A DNA stretch of 64,000 nt from Bacillus sp. ISL-51 (GCF_018613535.1 NZ_JAGGQB010000009.1:86001-150000); one strand, 5' to 3'. Shown: positions 36,648 through 46,706, numbered from the stretch's first letter. Numbers and translations: made by a program. Notes: generated from the sequence alone by a model not told the origin.

Positions 36648-37703
36648 CTATAAACCTAATTCCCGGCCCCATTGTGACACTTTATCTAAATGATACGGCA
36701 GCAGCTCCCCTCCCCGATTGTCGAAGATTCTGCGCAATTGAGTATGAAGCCCTTTCTCCAGTGTTCTCTGCAAGTAGGCCATTTTATAAAGAGTCATAGG
36801 AGGAGTACGAAAATGAATGCCCCGCTTTTTCATTTCTTTCGTATACACTTTCACGCAGTAAGTCCGAATGTCTTCTGCATGCTTGCTCCAATCTTTTCTG
36901 AAACCGAGCAAAATTTCAACCAGCACAACCATATCAAACCAAACCGGCGCGTATTTCGCTGATTCCCAATCAATAAATTGAATGTCCCATGGATCATTTT
37001 TGAAGACATTGCGGGCGCAGATGTTCTGCATATGAAGATCGCCATGTGTGATGGCTGAACCATTTTGTATCAGTTCGGGGAAAAAATCCGGCCCTTCTTG
37101 TTGCAACAAGGTTGTGATTTGGCGATAATGAGGCTTTACGATTTCTTTTGTACGCTCATCTTTAAGCGCCCTATCCAGAAATGCCGCTGTTTTTTTTATC
37201 TGTTTATTACGCTCCTTGCTCATAGCCTCCGATTCATATACCGGAAGCCATGACCGCCATTTTCCGTCAGAAAGATCCTCGTCCTCAAAGGTGCGGCTGT
37301 GCAGTTCAGCGACAGATGGAATAATATAACCGAAATGCTTAGGATGAAATGTAAGCTGCCCCCTGATCTGGCTGACAAACTCCATAAATATCCACGTCTC
37401 ATGTTCATTTTCTTCTATAAGATATATGTCCGGCAGCAAATCGCTTAAGACAGAATAGGCTCTATCGTATATATTAATTTCTACTGTATTTTTATGGCGG
37501 CTCGAATTGTACACCTTCAAAATTAGCGGAGCGGTTCCAGATTTCTTTCTTACAAGCAGTTTATAAATCGCGCTTCTATTTGTTGATTTTAAGCACGTTA
37601 TTTCATCAGGATTCACAGCCGTCTTTTCGCCAAACGAATATGATAATTTTTCATCAATTCTCAGCTTTTGAATTGCGTCATACAGAGAATCCATTTCATA
37701 CAT
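36648..37703 (-). CDS. phosphotransferase-fold (APH/CotS-like) protein
   Basis: About 351 residues from the ATG at 37703 after AAAGGAAGATCGGC, overlapping the ATP-grasp stop by eight bases. The protein-kinase-like fold of aminoglycoside/choline phosphotransferases is seen in ITHGDLHMQNICARN (catalytic loop HGDxHxxN) and IQFIDWESAKYAP (metal-binding D). Spore-coat kinases CotS/CotI of 168 belong to this fold and also accompany GT4 enzymes. It may phosphorylate a sugar intermediate or a protein; substrate unknown. Confidence 0.8.
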   Translation of the reverse strand: MYEMDSLYDAIQKLRIDEKLSYSFGEKTAVNPDEITCLKSTNRSAIYKLLVRKKSGTAPLILKVYNSSRHKNTVEINIYDRAYSVLSDLLPDIYLIEENEHETWIFMEFVSQIRGQLTFHPKHFGYIIPSVAELHSRTFEDEDLSDGKWRSWLPVYESEAMSKERNKQIKKTAAFLDRALKDERTKEIVKPHYRQITTLLQQEGPDFFPELIQNGSAITHGDLHMQNICARNVFKNDPWDIQFIDWESAKYAPVWFDMVVLVEILLGFRKDWSKHAEDIRTYCVKVYTKEMKKRGIHFRTPPMTLYKMAYLQRTLEKGLHTQLRRIFDNRGGELLPYHLDKVSQWGRELGL

Positions 37704-38883
37704 GCCGATCTTCCTTTCGCTTCCGTTTCCAGCTATTTTTGAGATGGGACCAAGTGCTTCTGATAAACGGCATCGGGTCATTCCAAGCAAATAGGGCATA
37801 CTCTTTTTTTCCTTTGCATCCTTTCCAAAAAGTCCGGAACGTCATTTCTCCTCTTTTTCGTTTCTGCAAAAATGTTAAAAAGTAACGCACCCCGTAAATC
37901 CACTTGATTCCGTCTATTTGTTCGAGCTGAGGCTTCACATGCTGTCCAGTCACATACAGATAATACATGTAAACGAAATGGACCCCTGCCTGTTCTGTGA
38001 GACTATGGGTGAGCCAGAAGCGCGGATTAATCTCTATAAATTTGTACACATTGTCACGAGGATCCTTTTTAAATTCCGCCATACCGATACCTTTCAGCTG
38101 AATCGCTTCAAAAAACGGCAGGCACTTCTCTATTAATTCAGGAATTCGTTTGCTCACGACGTGAGCGCCCGTGCCAAAATCAGCAGGGAATTGGTGGTTT
38201 TTTTGGAGAGAAAATAAGCCGAGCAACTTCATTTGGTCATCATAAAAAGTGGCGACTTTATAAAAACACTGATTGTCCCCGGGAATGATTTCTTGAACGA
38301 GCAGTTTTCCATTTTCTCTGTAGGACTGGTACTCCTTGCGCAATTGTGCTGCATCCTTCATAACAATTGCTTTTTTGTTTACTTTTTTTCTAAATTCGTG
38401 GCCGGTCACCGGTTTTAAAATACATGGGAACTCAATATTCGCGATCGCCTCTTCAAGCTCATCTTGATTGTTCGGAAAAAAGGTTTTCGGGCAAGGGATG
38501 TCATGTTGAATCGCTAATTCATATGCTTTATCTTTATCTAAGACAGTTTCCAACAGCGAGTGACTCGGGAGCAAAAATAAAAAAAATCCGGCTAATGTTT
38601 CGCGGTATTTGGATATAAACCCCACATAGTCATCGGACCCTGCGTATAATACCGGCTTGACTTGGAATTGCTTCGCAAAATCAGACAGAAATGCCAGAAG
38701 CTCTTTCTCTTGTGTTAAAGGGCTGGGGCATATACCGCATGTTGCTAATCTTGATTTTCCAATACGATAAGGTTCCTCCGTGTCAAACGCGTAAACATCT
38801 ATTCCTTTTCGGGCCAGGCTTCGAATCATCCCGATCCCGTTTGCACTAAAATCAAGCACAACGGCCGCATGTTCATGTTTCAT
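37696..38883 (-). CDS. ATP-grasp ligase
   Basis: 395 residues. A pre-ATP-grasp domain (VVLDFSANGIGMIRSLARKG, with a nucleotide-binding GxGxxR-like loop) is followed by the ATP-grasp core: PCILKPVTGHEF, LLVQEIIPGDNQ and IEINPRFWLTHSLTEQAG, with the E-x-N-P-R metal site. Enzymes of this carboxylate-amine ligase group join an amino acid or acid to an amine. It overlaps the upstream GT4 by 11 bases and the downstream kinase-like gene by eight, so all form one operon. Confidence 0.88.
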   Translation of the reverse strand: MKHEHAAVVLDFSANGIGMIRSLARKGIDVYAFDTEEPYRIGKSRLATCGICPSPLTQEKELLAFLSDFAKQFQVKPVLYAGSDDYVGFISKYRETLAGFFLFLLPSHSLLETVLDKDKAYELAIQHDIPCPKTFFPNNQDELEEAIANIEFPCILKPVTGHEFRKKVNKKAIVMKDAAQLRKEYQSYRENGKLLVQEIIPGDNQCFYKVATFYDDQMKLLGLFSLQKNHQFPADFGTGAHVVSKRIPELIEKCLPFFEAIQLKGIGMAEFKKDPRDNVYKFIEINPRFWLTHSLTEQAGVHFVYMYYLYVTGQHVKPQLEQIDGIKWIYGVRYFLTFLQKRKRGEMTFRTFWKGCKGKKEYALFAWNDPMPFIRSTWSHLKNSWKRKRKEDRHV

Positions 38884-40207
38884 GATCTCCCTCCGCGCTG
38901 ATCGTATTTTGATAAATGGATTCGATATTTTTTATCATCATCTCACTGCTTAAATATTTAGCAGCGTAGGTCTTTGCATTCGAAGCAGCCTGCTTCCGTG
39001 CAGATTTGTTTGTGATAAAAAACGCTAAAGCCCGGCCAAGAACCTCCGCATTTCCCGGCTCGACAATAATCCCTGTTTTGTTATGCTGTATCAGATCCGG
39101 AATGCCTCCGCAATTTGTAGCGATAATAGCCGAGCCGCTAAACATCGCTTCAATTATAGAAATGGGCAGACTATCATTAATCGTCGGCAGTACGAATATG
39201 TCCGTCTTATCCAAAATAGCGGGAACATCTCCTCTTTTCCCCAGGAATGAGACCATTGAGAGATTCAATTTCCGAGCCTGTTCCTCTAAGGCACTCCTTG
39301 TCTCCCCGTCGCCCACGATCAGCACTTCAACATGATGGAGTAAATCGGGCGGAATTTGCGAGAGTGCGTCCAATAAATAATTATGTCCTTTTCTCGGACC
39401 TAATCTTGCAATACATGCGATGATGATCTTATTTTTCGGAAACGGGATATTCTTCTCCCGGCCTGTTTTTACATCGTAGTCTATTCCTGTGATCACCGTT
39501 GTCATGTCTTCTTGTTTTGCTCCAAGCTTCATTAGCGGACTGCGAAACGTATCGCTGAGAATAATCAGATGATTTGCGTATTCAATGGCTTTCATCTCTA
39601 ATTTTTTATAATAAAACTCTTCTACCGAGCCTTTTTTAAATATGTGAAATTTAAGTCTGTTGAAAGTGAACATGCCATGCGGTGTAAACAGTAAAGGTTT
39701 TTTATAGATTCGGTTGAACCTGCCTAATATATTGGCTGTAAATAAATCTTGAGCATGAAACACATCATATTTTTCCAAATTAAGCGTTTGAAGCATTTGC
39801 TCGTATATAAACATCAGCCGATTATTTTTCAAAATATGATCGTTATAATCCCCGTATCTGTCTGTAAAGAAATCTTTCAATTTTGGAATAGCAGCCGCGC
39901 GCAATTCTTTTACCTTTGCGGTCGGAAACTGTTTAGGCGATATGACATCCACCTTATGCCCTTTCTTTTTAAGTCCTTCACTAAGGGTTTTAATATAATT
40001 GGATAAGCCGCCGGTATGCGGATAGTCCCAAAACGTGGTGATTAAAATGGATAGCTTCTTTTTTTTACCGTATAATCGCGGAATGAGATGTTCATTTTTC
40101 AGCTGAGTTTTTAATGCTGTTTTTTTTTTCGGAGGAGTTTTTATTCCATAATAGTGATCAAGCGTCTGAACCATGTACGGATAAGGGACAGAAAAAGTCT
40201 TGATCAT
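38873..40207 (-). CDS. GT4-family glycosyltransferase (paralogue of 35328-36620)
   Basis: 444 residues. Same architecture as the gene at 35328: N-terminal TLDHYYGIKTPPKKK extension, LSILITTFWDYPHTGGLSNY, HAQDLFTANILGRFN, then C-terminal RLGPRKGHNYLLDAL and FVLPTINDSLPISIIEAMFSGSAIIATNCGGIPDL with the GT4 donor-site glutamates. Its start overlaps the PIG-L stop by four bases (ATGA). The pair probably add two sugars in turn or one to each of two acceptors. Confidence 0.9.
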   Translation of the reverse strand: MIKTFSVPYPYMVQTLDHYYGIKTPPKKKTALKTQLKNEHLIPRLYGKKKKLSILITTFWDYPHTGGLSNYIKTLSEGLKKKGHKVDVISPKQFPTAKVKELRAAAIPKLKDFFTDRYGDYNDHILKNNRLMFIYEQMLQTLNLEKYDVFHAQDLFTANILGRFNRIYKKPLLFTPHGMFTFNRLKFHIFKKGSVEEFYYKKLEMKAIEYANHLIILSDTFRSPLMKLGAKQEDMTTVITGIDYDVKTGREKNIPFPKNKIIIACIARLGPRKGHNYLLDALSQIPPDLLHHVEVLIVGDGETRSALEEQARKLNLSMVSFLGKRGDVPAILDKTDIFVLPTINDSLPISIIEAMFSGSAIIATNCGGIPDLIQHNKTGIIVEPGNAEVLGRALAFFITNKSARKQAASNAKTYAAKYLSSEMMIKNIESIYQNTISAEGDHET

Positions 40208-40860
40208 TTCCAGATCCTCCGTATGACTTCAAATGCTTCAGCGTATTCCACACCTGCTGTCATCCCTCTGACTCTTCCTAAATGTTTGACGCCTTCATAT
40301 GAACGGGGATGAGGGTAATCCCGCATTTCTACATCATAGTGGTTAAGCGCTGCGAGTTTGGCGTCCATAGTATCTGTGATATTAACGAAGTAATTAGGCT
40401 TGAAGAGTTTATCTGCCGTATTCCTCTCCCACTCGCTTGAAGATAACGTTTCAAACGTAATCAGTTCAATAGGTTTCCGTTGTGGAAGCGGTCTGGCGGC
40501 TGTTAAGACAGCTTGGAATGTTTTCTGGTGGTCAATATTGATATCACCGTAATGATGAGTAAAGATTTTACTAGGCTGATAGGCGTGAATGTATTGCTCT
40601 AATTCTTTCACAAGCTTATGAAGAGGCATACATTCAAGCTCTAAATTCGTATGCTCCAGAAAGATGACTTTCTCAATTCCAAGCTCCTGATTCGCACGTT
40701 CACCTAATTGTTTAATGTGATGAGCTTCTTCTTTTCTGCCTAAAGCTGTAATGATGGAAATAACTTTATATCCTTCATTGATTAGCCGTTTTATGGTTCC
40801 TGCTGATCCCAATAGTTCATCATCAGGATGGGCGCCAATAATCATAATGTATTCTTCCAT
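40204..40860 (-). CDS. PIG-L/LmbE-family zinc deacetylase
   Basis: About 218 residues from the ATG at 40860 (MEEYIMIIGAHPDDELLGSA) ten bases after GGAG; the GTG at 40869 is too close to it. The zinc-binding triad is visible as HPDD near the start and THHYGDINIDH further on. The family removes N-acetyl groups from sugars (MshB, BshB types). It is the first gene of the four-to-five gene unit with the GT4s. A CATATGATA box lies 32 bases upstream. Confidence 0.9.
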   Translation of the reverse strand: MEEYIMIIGAHPDDELLGSAGTIKRLINEGYKVISIITALGRKEEAHHIKQLGERANQELGIEKVIFLEHTNLELECMPLHKLVKELEQYIHAYQPSKIFTHHYGDINIDHQKTFQAVLTAARPLPQRKPIELITFETLSSSEWERNTADKLFKPNYFVNITDTMDAKLAALNHYDVEMRDYPHPRSYEGVKHLGRVRGMTAGVEYAEAFEVIRRIWK

Positions 40861-40892
40861 TTTTTCCACACTCCACCAACAAATATTACAAA

Positions 40893-40901
40893 TATCATAT
40901 G
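40893..40901 (-). promoter_or_regulatory. possible sigma-K/E -10 box ahead of the PIG-L operon
   Basis: CATATGATA on the minus strand fits the mother-cell -10 pattern CATANNNTA; the -35 region is not convincing. Confidence 0.3.
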
Positions 40902-40946
40902 ATTACCCCCAAAAAAGGCAACTTACATATGCGGATTTTCAGAAAC

Positions 40947-41510
40947 TTACAGCTGCCGCTGCCATTCCCTGTAACGGGACGGATTCAATTTTTTCATGTT
41001 GTGCAAAAAATCATCCGCCAAGCCGTATTTCCCTAATCCTTTTAATAGTTTTACAGGAACTTGGGCAACGGTGGAAAAAGCCCTTTTATGGTCGATCACT
41101 TTAAGATCACCGTGTTCGTTGATTAGAATGTGCCTGATTTCGGCATCCCATCTGGTAAAACCGAGGTTTTTTAATTCATCCAGCATATCTAAAATGTCAG
41201 CTGTTAGTTTTAAGGATAGGAATTTTTCTTTTTTGATATGGCGGGCGAGGGAAGTGCCTTGGACGTATTCCATCACAATATAATAATCTCCGTATTCATA
41301 CAGCCGGGGAATCACCGGGGAAGTTTGCCCGATCTTCAGAGCTTCCAATTCCTTCTTGTATGTCTCTTTTTTAAAAAAGTACTTTAAGCATTTGTTATGC
41401 GTTAGGCGATAGACTTCCCCGTCTTTTCCATCTCCGATCAGCCGATAGTCTTCCAGCACCTTTTTATTCTCCGGGTTATAAAAGAAGTTTTCAGGAAAAA
41501 AACGCTTCAT
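40947..41510 (-). CDS. protein-kinase-like small protein (YrzF/YbdM-type)
   Basis: 187 residues. ATG at 41510 after AAAGGAGTGTTGAT. A compact kinase fold: YRLIGDGKDGEVYRLT (glycine loop), YYIVMEYVQGTSLARHI (hinge), and TRWDAEIRHILINEHGDLKVIDHKRA, where D in WDAEIRHIL and D in IDH correspond to the catalytic and metal-binding residues. Resembles the small Ser/Thr kinase-like proteins of Bacillus. It precedes the PIG-L gene by 86 bases, with a CATATTGTA box upstream. Substrate unknown. Confidence 0.75.
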   Translation of the reverse strand: MKRFFPENFFYNPENKKVLEDYRLIGDGKDGEVYRLTHNKCLKYFFKKETYKKELEALKIGQTSPVIPRLYEYGDYYIVMEYVQGTSLARHIKKEKFLSLKLTADILDMLDELKNLGFTRWDAEIRHILINEHGDLKVIDHKRAFSTVAQVPVKLLKGLGKYGLADDFLHNMKKLNPSRYREWQRQL

Positions 41511-41536
41511 ATCAACACTCCTTTGTCATGATTTAT

Positions 41537-41545
41537 TACAATATG
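41537..41545 (-). promoter_or_regulatory. possible sigma-K/E -10 box ahead of the kinase-like gene
   Basis: CATATTGTA on the minus strand, 27 bases before the start; matches CATANNNTA. The -35 is unclear. Confidence 0.3.
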
Positions 41546-41612
41546 CAATTCCGCAACCATCAGAAATGAAGCATTCTCATCATTTCCAGACTGCGCCCCG
41601 TCTGCAGACATG

Positions 41613-41642
41613 AAAAAACCCGCCGAGACCGGCGGGTTTTTC
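41613..41642 (-). terminator. rplI terminator
   Basis: AAAACCCGCC and GGCGGGTTTT arms, T run on the minus strand. Confidence 0.9.
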
Positions 41643-41684
41643 ATTATTTTTCCTTCTTTATTTAAGCTTCGCACTTCATATATG

Positions 41685-42134
41685 TTACGCTTCCTCTTTT
41701 ACGTGAACCTTCAGTACAGCCTGAACTTCAGGATGCAGCTTTACAGGAACGTTTGTATAGCCCAGTGCGCGGATACCGTCTTGCAGCTCAAGTTTCCGCT
41801 TATCCACTTTAATCTTGTGCGTTTTTTGAAGCTCTTCTGCAATCTGTTTGCTTGTGACAGACCCGAATAGGCGGCCGCCTTCTCCGGATTTGGCACTCAG
41901 CTCAACCGTAAGCTTTTCAAGCGTTTCTTTTAAATCCTTCGCCTGTTCCAGCTCCGCAATCGCTTCTTTTTTCTCTTTTTCTTTCTGTCCGTTCAATGCG
42001 CTGATGCTCGATGCATTTGCTTCAACAGCGAGGCCTTTTTTAATGAGAAAGTTATGTGCATAACCGTCTGCTACGTTTTTGACTTCGCCTTTTTTTCCTT
42101 TACCTTTTACATCTTGTAAGAAAATAACCTTCAT
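41685..42134 (-). CDS. rplI: 50S ribosomal protein L9
   Basis: 149 residues; start [20 protein letters not shown] with the L9 signature [13 protein letters not shown], a long central helix and C-terminal [12 protein letters not shown]. It binds 23S rRNA near the L1 stalk. The start overlaps the gdpP stop by four bases. Confidence 0.98.
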   Translation of the reverse strand: MKVIFLQDVKGKGKKGEVKNVADGYAHNFLIKKGLAVEANASSISALNGQKEKEKKEAIAELEQAKDLKETLEKLTVELSAKSGEGGRLFGSVTSKQIAEELQKTHKIKVDKRKLELQDGIRALGYTNVPVKLHPEVQAVLKVHVKEEA

Positions 42135-44110
42135 CTCTGAACGCCTCCTTCAAAATATTCCTCAATGGCATCCTTCAGCCGATCAAGCGCTTCTGAAACT
42201 GAAATGCCTGATAACTGGGTCGCCGCATTGGTTAAATGCCCTCCGCCTTCCAGCGCCTCCATAATAATCTGCACATTGACATCGCCAAGCGATCTCGCAC
42301 TGATGCACACCGTGTTCTCATCCCGCCTCGCCACGGCAAATGAGGCTTCCACCTCACTCATGGATAAGAGGGAATCAGCAGCCTGCGCGATCAGCACTTG
42401 ATCGAAGTACTCCTCTTCATTCTCGGGAAGAGAAGCAATCGCAATGTTATCTTTATAAAGAGATGTATGCTGGATCAGCTTCGCCCGTTTAATATAAGAA
42501 CCGACCGATTCTTTGAGGACTTTCTGCACCAAAACCGTGTCAGCGCCTTTCGCTCTTAAATAAGAAGCAGCGTCAAAGGTGCGCGAGCCCGTGCGAAGGG
42601 AAAAGCTCTTCGTATCCACTATTATACCAGCTAACAGGGCCGTTGCTTCAATCATATTGATTTTCAGGCGCTTCGGCTGATATTCAAGCAGCTCTGTGAC
42701 AAGCTCGGCAGTTGAAGATGCGTACGGCTCCATATAGACGAGCAGCGGATCTTTGATAAACTCTTCGCCTCTTCGGTGGTGATCGATCACGACGATATGT
42801 TCTATTTTGTTCATAAGACGCTCTTCCATCACAAGCGACGGTTTATGTGTATCCACCACTACCAGCAGCGTGTCATCATTTGAGATTTCCATCGCCTCTT
42901 CCGGCGTGATAAACCGCGACCACAGCTCTTCATATTTCTTAATTTCTTCAATTAGGCGCTGAACGCTGGACCCGATTTGGTTCGGGTCAATGACGATATA
43001 CCCGTCTTTGCCGTTAGCCTGCGCCACCTTCAAAATCCCGATCGATGCCCCGATAGAATCCATATCAGGAAACTTATGCCCCATAATAATCACATTGCTG
43101 CTTTCTGAGACGATTTCCTTGAGCGCGTGAGAAATCACTCGGGCGCGAACCCTTGTGCGCTTCTCCATCGGATTCGTTTTCCCGCCGTAAAATTTTACCT
43201 TGCCGTTCGGCATCTTAATCGCAACTTGATCGCCTCCGCGTCCAAGCGCTAAATCTAAGCTGGATTGTGCCAGATCACCAAGCTCCTTCAAAGAAGAAAC
43301 CGATGCGCCGATTCCGATACTCAGCGTCAAGGACACACTGTGAACGGATGTTTTTTCACGAATTTCGTCTAAAATCGAAAATTTGGCGTTTTCAAGCTCG
43401 GTTAAAATGTGTTCATTTAACACAGCGATAAACCGCTCCGAGGACGTCCGTTTCAGGAAAATCCCAAACTCCTGCGCCCATGCGTTCAATAAGGAGGTGA
43501 CCTGGCTGTTCATCGTGCTTCTCGTTTGGTCATCCAGCCCCTGTGTGACATCATCGTAGTTATCCAAAAAGATATATGCCAAAACGGTTCTTTCATTTTC
43601 ATACTGCTTCTCGATCTGAATTTGTTCTGTCACATCAAAGAAATACAGCAGGCGCTCATCTCTTTTGATCACCACTTTAAACTTTCGTTCATTCAGCGTG
43701 ATCGTTTCCGAATCGACCTCTTGCTTAATCAGCGGCACGACCGCCTCACACGTATCGTACAGCGAGCGCCCGACAAGCGTGCTTTCATTAAAGCAGGAAG
43801 ACAGGAAAGGATTGGCCCATTCAATGTAATATTGATCATTAAACAGCATAATCCCGATAGGCATCTCCATTAATGCCTCTTCGCCTACTTTTTTCAACCT
43901 ATAGGATAACGTGGATATATAGTCGTCAATCTCTTTTCTGATCAGAGAATCGGCACGTTTAATGAAATACAAAATAACGGCGAGCAGTAAAACACCAACG
44001 GCTCCTATGATCCAGTTAAAATAAAAGCTGATGAGGATTATGATGATTGATAATGCAATCAATGCATAGATGGGATACCGAAACAACGGTTTTTCATAAA
44101 AACTAGGCAT
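42131..44110 (-). CDS. gdpP: c-di-AMP phosphodiesterase GdpP (YybT)
   Basis: 659 residues from the ATG at 44110 ([18 protein letters not shown]); a TTG at 44119 is too close to the ribosome site. Two membrane helices, a degenerate PAS domain, a degenerate GGDEF domain, then DHH ([20 protein letters not shown]) and DHHA1 ([10 protein letters not shown]) domains. It hydrolyses c-di-AMP to pApA and so controls potassium and wall homeostasis. Forms an operon with yybS and rplI. Confidence 0.98.
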   Translation of the reverse strand: MPSFYEKPLFRYPIYALIALSIIIILISFYFNWIIGAVGVLLLAVILYFIKRADSLIRKEIDDYISTLSYRLKKVGEEALMEMPIGIMLFNDQYYIEWANPFLSSCFNESTLVGRSLYDTCEAVVPLIKQEVDSETITLNERKFKVVIKRDERLLYFFDVTEQIQIEKQYENERTVLAYIFLDNYDDVTQGLDDQTRSTMNSQVTSLLNAWAQEFGIFLKRTSSERFIAVLNEHILTELENAKFSILDEIREKTSVHSVSLTLSIGIGASVSSLKELGDLAQSSLDLALGRGGDQVAIKMPNGKVKFYGGKTNPMEKRTRVRARVISHALKEIVSESSNVIIMGHKFPDMDSIGASIGILKVAQANGKDGYIVIDPNQIGSSVQRLIEEIKKYEELWSRFITPEEAMEISNDDTLLVVVDTHKPSLVMEERLMNKIEHIVVIDHHRRGEEFIKDPLLVYMEPYASSTAELVTELLEYQPKRLKINMIEATALLAGIIVDTKSFSLRTGSRTFDAASYLRAKGADTVLVQKVLKESVGSYIKRAKLIQHTSLYKDNIAIASLPENEEEYFDQVLIAQAADSLLSMSEVEASFAVARRDENTVCISARSLGDVNVQIIMEALEGGGHLTNAATQLSGISVSEALDRLKDAIEEYFEGGVQR

Positions 44111-44140
44111 TTCTATCAACTCCCCACCTGTAAGTCACAC

Positions 44141-45076
44141 TCAATTTCGCGTCACCTTATTTCTTATGTTAAAGCCTATGTCTATAATGCCTAAGAGGAG
44201 ATACACTGACATAATGACCGGAAAGAGTAAACCGATAACAATCGCAATCACCGGAACCGCCTTCGGCATCTTCATCTCATGGCAATAGAAGAAAATAAAC
44301 GCTAACCCTTGAATACAAATCAGCAAGCTGAGAATAAATCCCCCATTTAATGAAACGGAATACAGCATATGGCCTTTTTCCAAAGGCAGAAATCCTAATA
44401 TCATCACAATAAAATACAAAATCACAACACTTTGCGGGAATTTCAGCTCTCTAAAAGGCTTGATATTCGGAAGATCAGGGGAGAATCGCCTTAAGAGCGG
44501 CCGTGCGATAAAATAACTGAGGAAAGAAAAGACAACGCCTGCCATCACGATGGCTGTCGGAAAAAGATATTGAACAGTGCCCAACTGCTTTTCCATCAGC
44601 TCCAATTGCTCTCCCATCTGGCCTTCATAACCCATTTGTTTTACCATGGATTCTGTCAGAGACAGTGACTGCCGAAGCTGAATCATTGTTTGATCAATCA
44701 CATTCATATTAAAAACCAGTATGCTGATCACAAAATAAGCGACGATACAGAGCACATAAGCAATAGCTCCGCCCGCCACCGCGTATCCGGGCTGTTTCTT
44801 CTTAAAAAAATACCCCATCGCGATTCCAGCACACGCTGCCATAAATGCCCCGGCAAGACCATTGAACGAACTGACAATAAACACAACAGGAAGACTGACA
44901 ATACTCATCCACATTCCCAGCTTCAGTCCGTGCCGAATGGTGTAGAGAATGATTGGCAGCGGTAAAGCAAAGAAAAGAGCCACTCCTAATAAAGGGATGT
45001 ATACAATCAAAAGCGAAATGATTGCAAAAATACTGATTAAAATAGCGCCTTCCATTAAAGCCCTTGTATTTTTCAC
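44141..45076 (-). CDS. yybS: YybS, DUF2232 membrane protein
   Basis: 311 residues, GTG at 45076 after GAGGTGAGTAA. About eight hydrophobic segments (IFAIISLLIVYIPLLGVALF and others). DUF2232 proteins resemble S-component-like membrane proteins; function unknown. First gene of the yybS-gdpP-rplI operon. Confidence 0.9.
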   Translation of the reverse strand: MKNTRALMEGAILISIFAIISLLIVYIPLLGVALFFALPLPIILYTIRHGLKLGMWMSIVSLPVVFIVSSFNGLAGAFMAACAGIAMGYFFKKKQPGYAVAGGAIAYVLCIVAYFVISILVFNMNVIDQTMIQLRQSLSLTESMVKQMGYEGQMGEQLELMEKQLGTVQYLFPTAIVMAGVVFSFLSYFIARPLLRRFSPDLPNIKPFRELKFPQSVVILYFIVMILGFLPLEKGHMLYSVSLNGGFILSLLICIQGLAFIFFYCHEMKMPKAVPVIAIVIGLLFPVIMSVYLLLGIIDIGFNIRNKVTRN

Positions 45077-45118
45077 TTACTCACCTCAAACCTCGTATCG
45101 CTCACAACATACGAATAG

Positions 45119-45147
45119 AAAAGAGCAGCTTAGACGACTGCTCTTTT
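45119..45147. terminator. terminator-like hairpin upstream of yybS
   Basis: AAAAGAGCAG and CTGCTCTTTT arms with a nine-base loop. Confidence 0.7.
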
Positions 45148-45320
45148 GACGCCGCAACGTTTCTTATAAGACCTGATTTTTCCATAAACTCTCTAAAATA
45201 CACGTTTATATTTTAACATAAGTCGAAATCGCAAGTAAAATCAGCACAAATAAGCGCAATGTTCCATGTGAAACATCTGAACAGACAAACGGACATTCCA
45301 GTGAAAGAATGCCCGTTGTA

Positions 45321-45473
45321 TCAGTTATCCTGATCATCCATGAAACCAGAGGTATCTCGATTTTTCTTTTTCGTTTTCCGTACATATAACAATACAATAA
45401 TGACGAGTAAAAGAGTGGTTGCCTGTAACACCCCGCTGCTGAAAAGGAAAAAGTTCTTTATCATGTCCCACAT
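45321..45473 (-). CDS. 50-residue single-helix membrane protein
   Basis: ATG at 45473 lies seven bases after GAGGTG; stop TGA at 45321-45323. The product MWDMIKNFFLFSSGVLQATT has one long hydrophobic segment (about 14-31), then a very basic RKTKKKNRD and an acidic end MDDQDN. Not recognised; the type resembles small sporulation or stress membrane peptides. Divergent from cotF. Confidence 0.6.
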   Translation of the reverse strand: MWDMIKNFFLFSSGVLQATTLLLVIIVLLYVRKTKKKNRDTSGFMDDQDN

Positions 45474-45603
45474 ATCATTTCACCTCTATTTCGTTTTTCC
45501 TTTACAATGAATTTCCCTTTCTGAAAACTTCAAAACATCATGAACAACATTGGCTCCGGGGCATATGCTGATATTGAAAATGATTGATAAAGGAGATTCT
45601 TAC

Positions 45604-46089
45604 ATGACTGAGCGGAGAACATTGGCATGGCATGAAACGTTAGAGATGCATGAGTTGGTCGCTTTTCAGGCAAACGGACTTGTGAAGTTAAAAAGAACGG
45701 AACGCGAAGTAAGCGATGCCAGGTTAAAACAGCTTTACCGATTTTCCATCCAATCGCTTGAACAAAATTTGAGAGAGCTTCTCCCGTTTTTCCCGGAGGC
45801 TCCCGGCTTTCGTGAAGATGAAACCGAGGAACGCGCCGATTCCTCTTTTTACAGCGGCGGCCTGCTGAGTATGGCCAAGACGTCTGTACGCAGTTATGCT
45901 TGGGCCATTACAGAGACAGCCACACCGCAATTGAGAAATGTCTTCGTCAAACATTTAAACGCGGCCATAAAGTGGCACCAAATGGTCTTTGATTATATGG
46001 AAGAACACAGCCAATACCCGGCATACAATCTCAGTGAATTGCTGAGAAACGATGTCAGAAATGCGAGAAAAGCTATTGCTATGAAATAA
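45604..46089 (+). CDS. cotF: spore coat protein CotF
   Basis: 161 residues from the ATG at 45604 after AAAGGAGATTCTTAC. Colinear with 168 CotF ([20 protein letters not shown]), a CotF/ferritin-like helical domain; in 168 the precursor is cleaved into two coat polypeptides. A GGGGCATATGCTGA sequence about 40 bases upstream may be the -10 of a sigma-K promoter. Confidence 0.93.
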   Translation: MTERRTLAWHETLEMHELVAFQANGLVKLKRTEREVSDARLKQLYRFSIQSLEQNLRELLPFFPEAPGFREDETEERADSSFYSGGLLSMAKTSVRSYAWAITETATPQLRNVFVKHLNAAIKWHQMVFDYMEEHSQYPAYNLSELLRNDVRNARKAIAMK

Positions 46090-46126
46090 AATGAAGCAGC
46101 AAGGAAACGTATTCCTTTGCTGCTTC

Positions 46127-46498
46127 TTATTTTTGGGCGGATTGATTCTGAGGGACCGTTTTTTTCCGATACGATTCGAGACTCTCTCTGTTGGCGTCTC
46201 CCCATTTTTTCATTTGCAGCACGATCGGCTCAAGCGACCTGCCAAACTCGGTAAGCGAATATTCCACCTTTGGGGGCACTTGCTGATACACCTCACGATG
46301 CACGATGCCGTCCGCTTCAAGCTCCCGAAGCTGAAGCGTAAGCATACGCTGCGTAATGCTGGGGCAGATGCGCCGAAATTCATTAAATCGCTTTTTTCCG
46401 CCGATCATATGATAAAACAAAATCCCTTTCCATTTCCCGCCGATCACGGAAAGCGTCAATTCAACCGGACATCCTTCTTTATTCGGATAAATGTTCAT
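46127..46498 (-). CDS. yybR: HxlR-family transcriptional regulator YybR
   Basis: 123 residues, ATG after GGAGGATGAGAG. Typical HxlR winged helix: CPVELTLSVIGGKWKGILFY with a conserved Cys (C10) and RFNEFRRICPSITQRMLTLQ. Redox- or electrophile-sensing members of this family use the N-terminal Cys. Convergent with cotF. Confidence 0.88.
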   Translation of the reverse strand: MNIYPNKEGCPVELTLSVIGGKWKGILFYHMIGGKKRFNEFRRICPSITQRMLTLQLRELEADGIVHREVYQQVPPKVEYSLTEFGRSLEPIVLQMKKWGDANRESLESYRKKTVPQNQSAQK

Positions 46499-46706
46499 CT
46501 CTCATCCTCCATAGTACCTTTTTTGATACTATATGCTGTTTAGCATCTGACTTACCCAGTATTTTACTCGCATCACCCTGTTCCTCACAACAAAAATGCT
46601 CCTTTTTCACATCAAATTTTAAGGTTTTGAAGATTACACCTTCCGCAAGACGTGTTAAACTATAAAAAGAATGTTTACACTACTTTAAAAAGGACAAGGA
46701 GTTATT

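Noticed and set aside
45206-45397. 63-codon minus-strand frame near yybS
   Set aside because: Overlaps the better supported 50-residue ORF in another frame and lacks a ribosome site.
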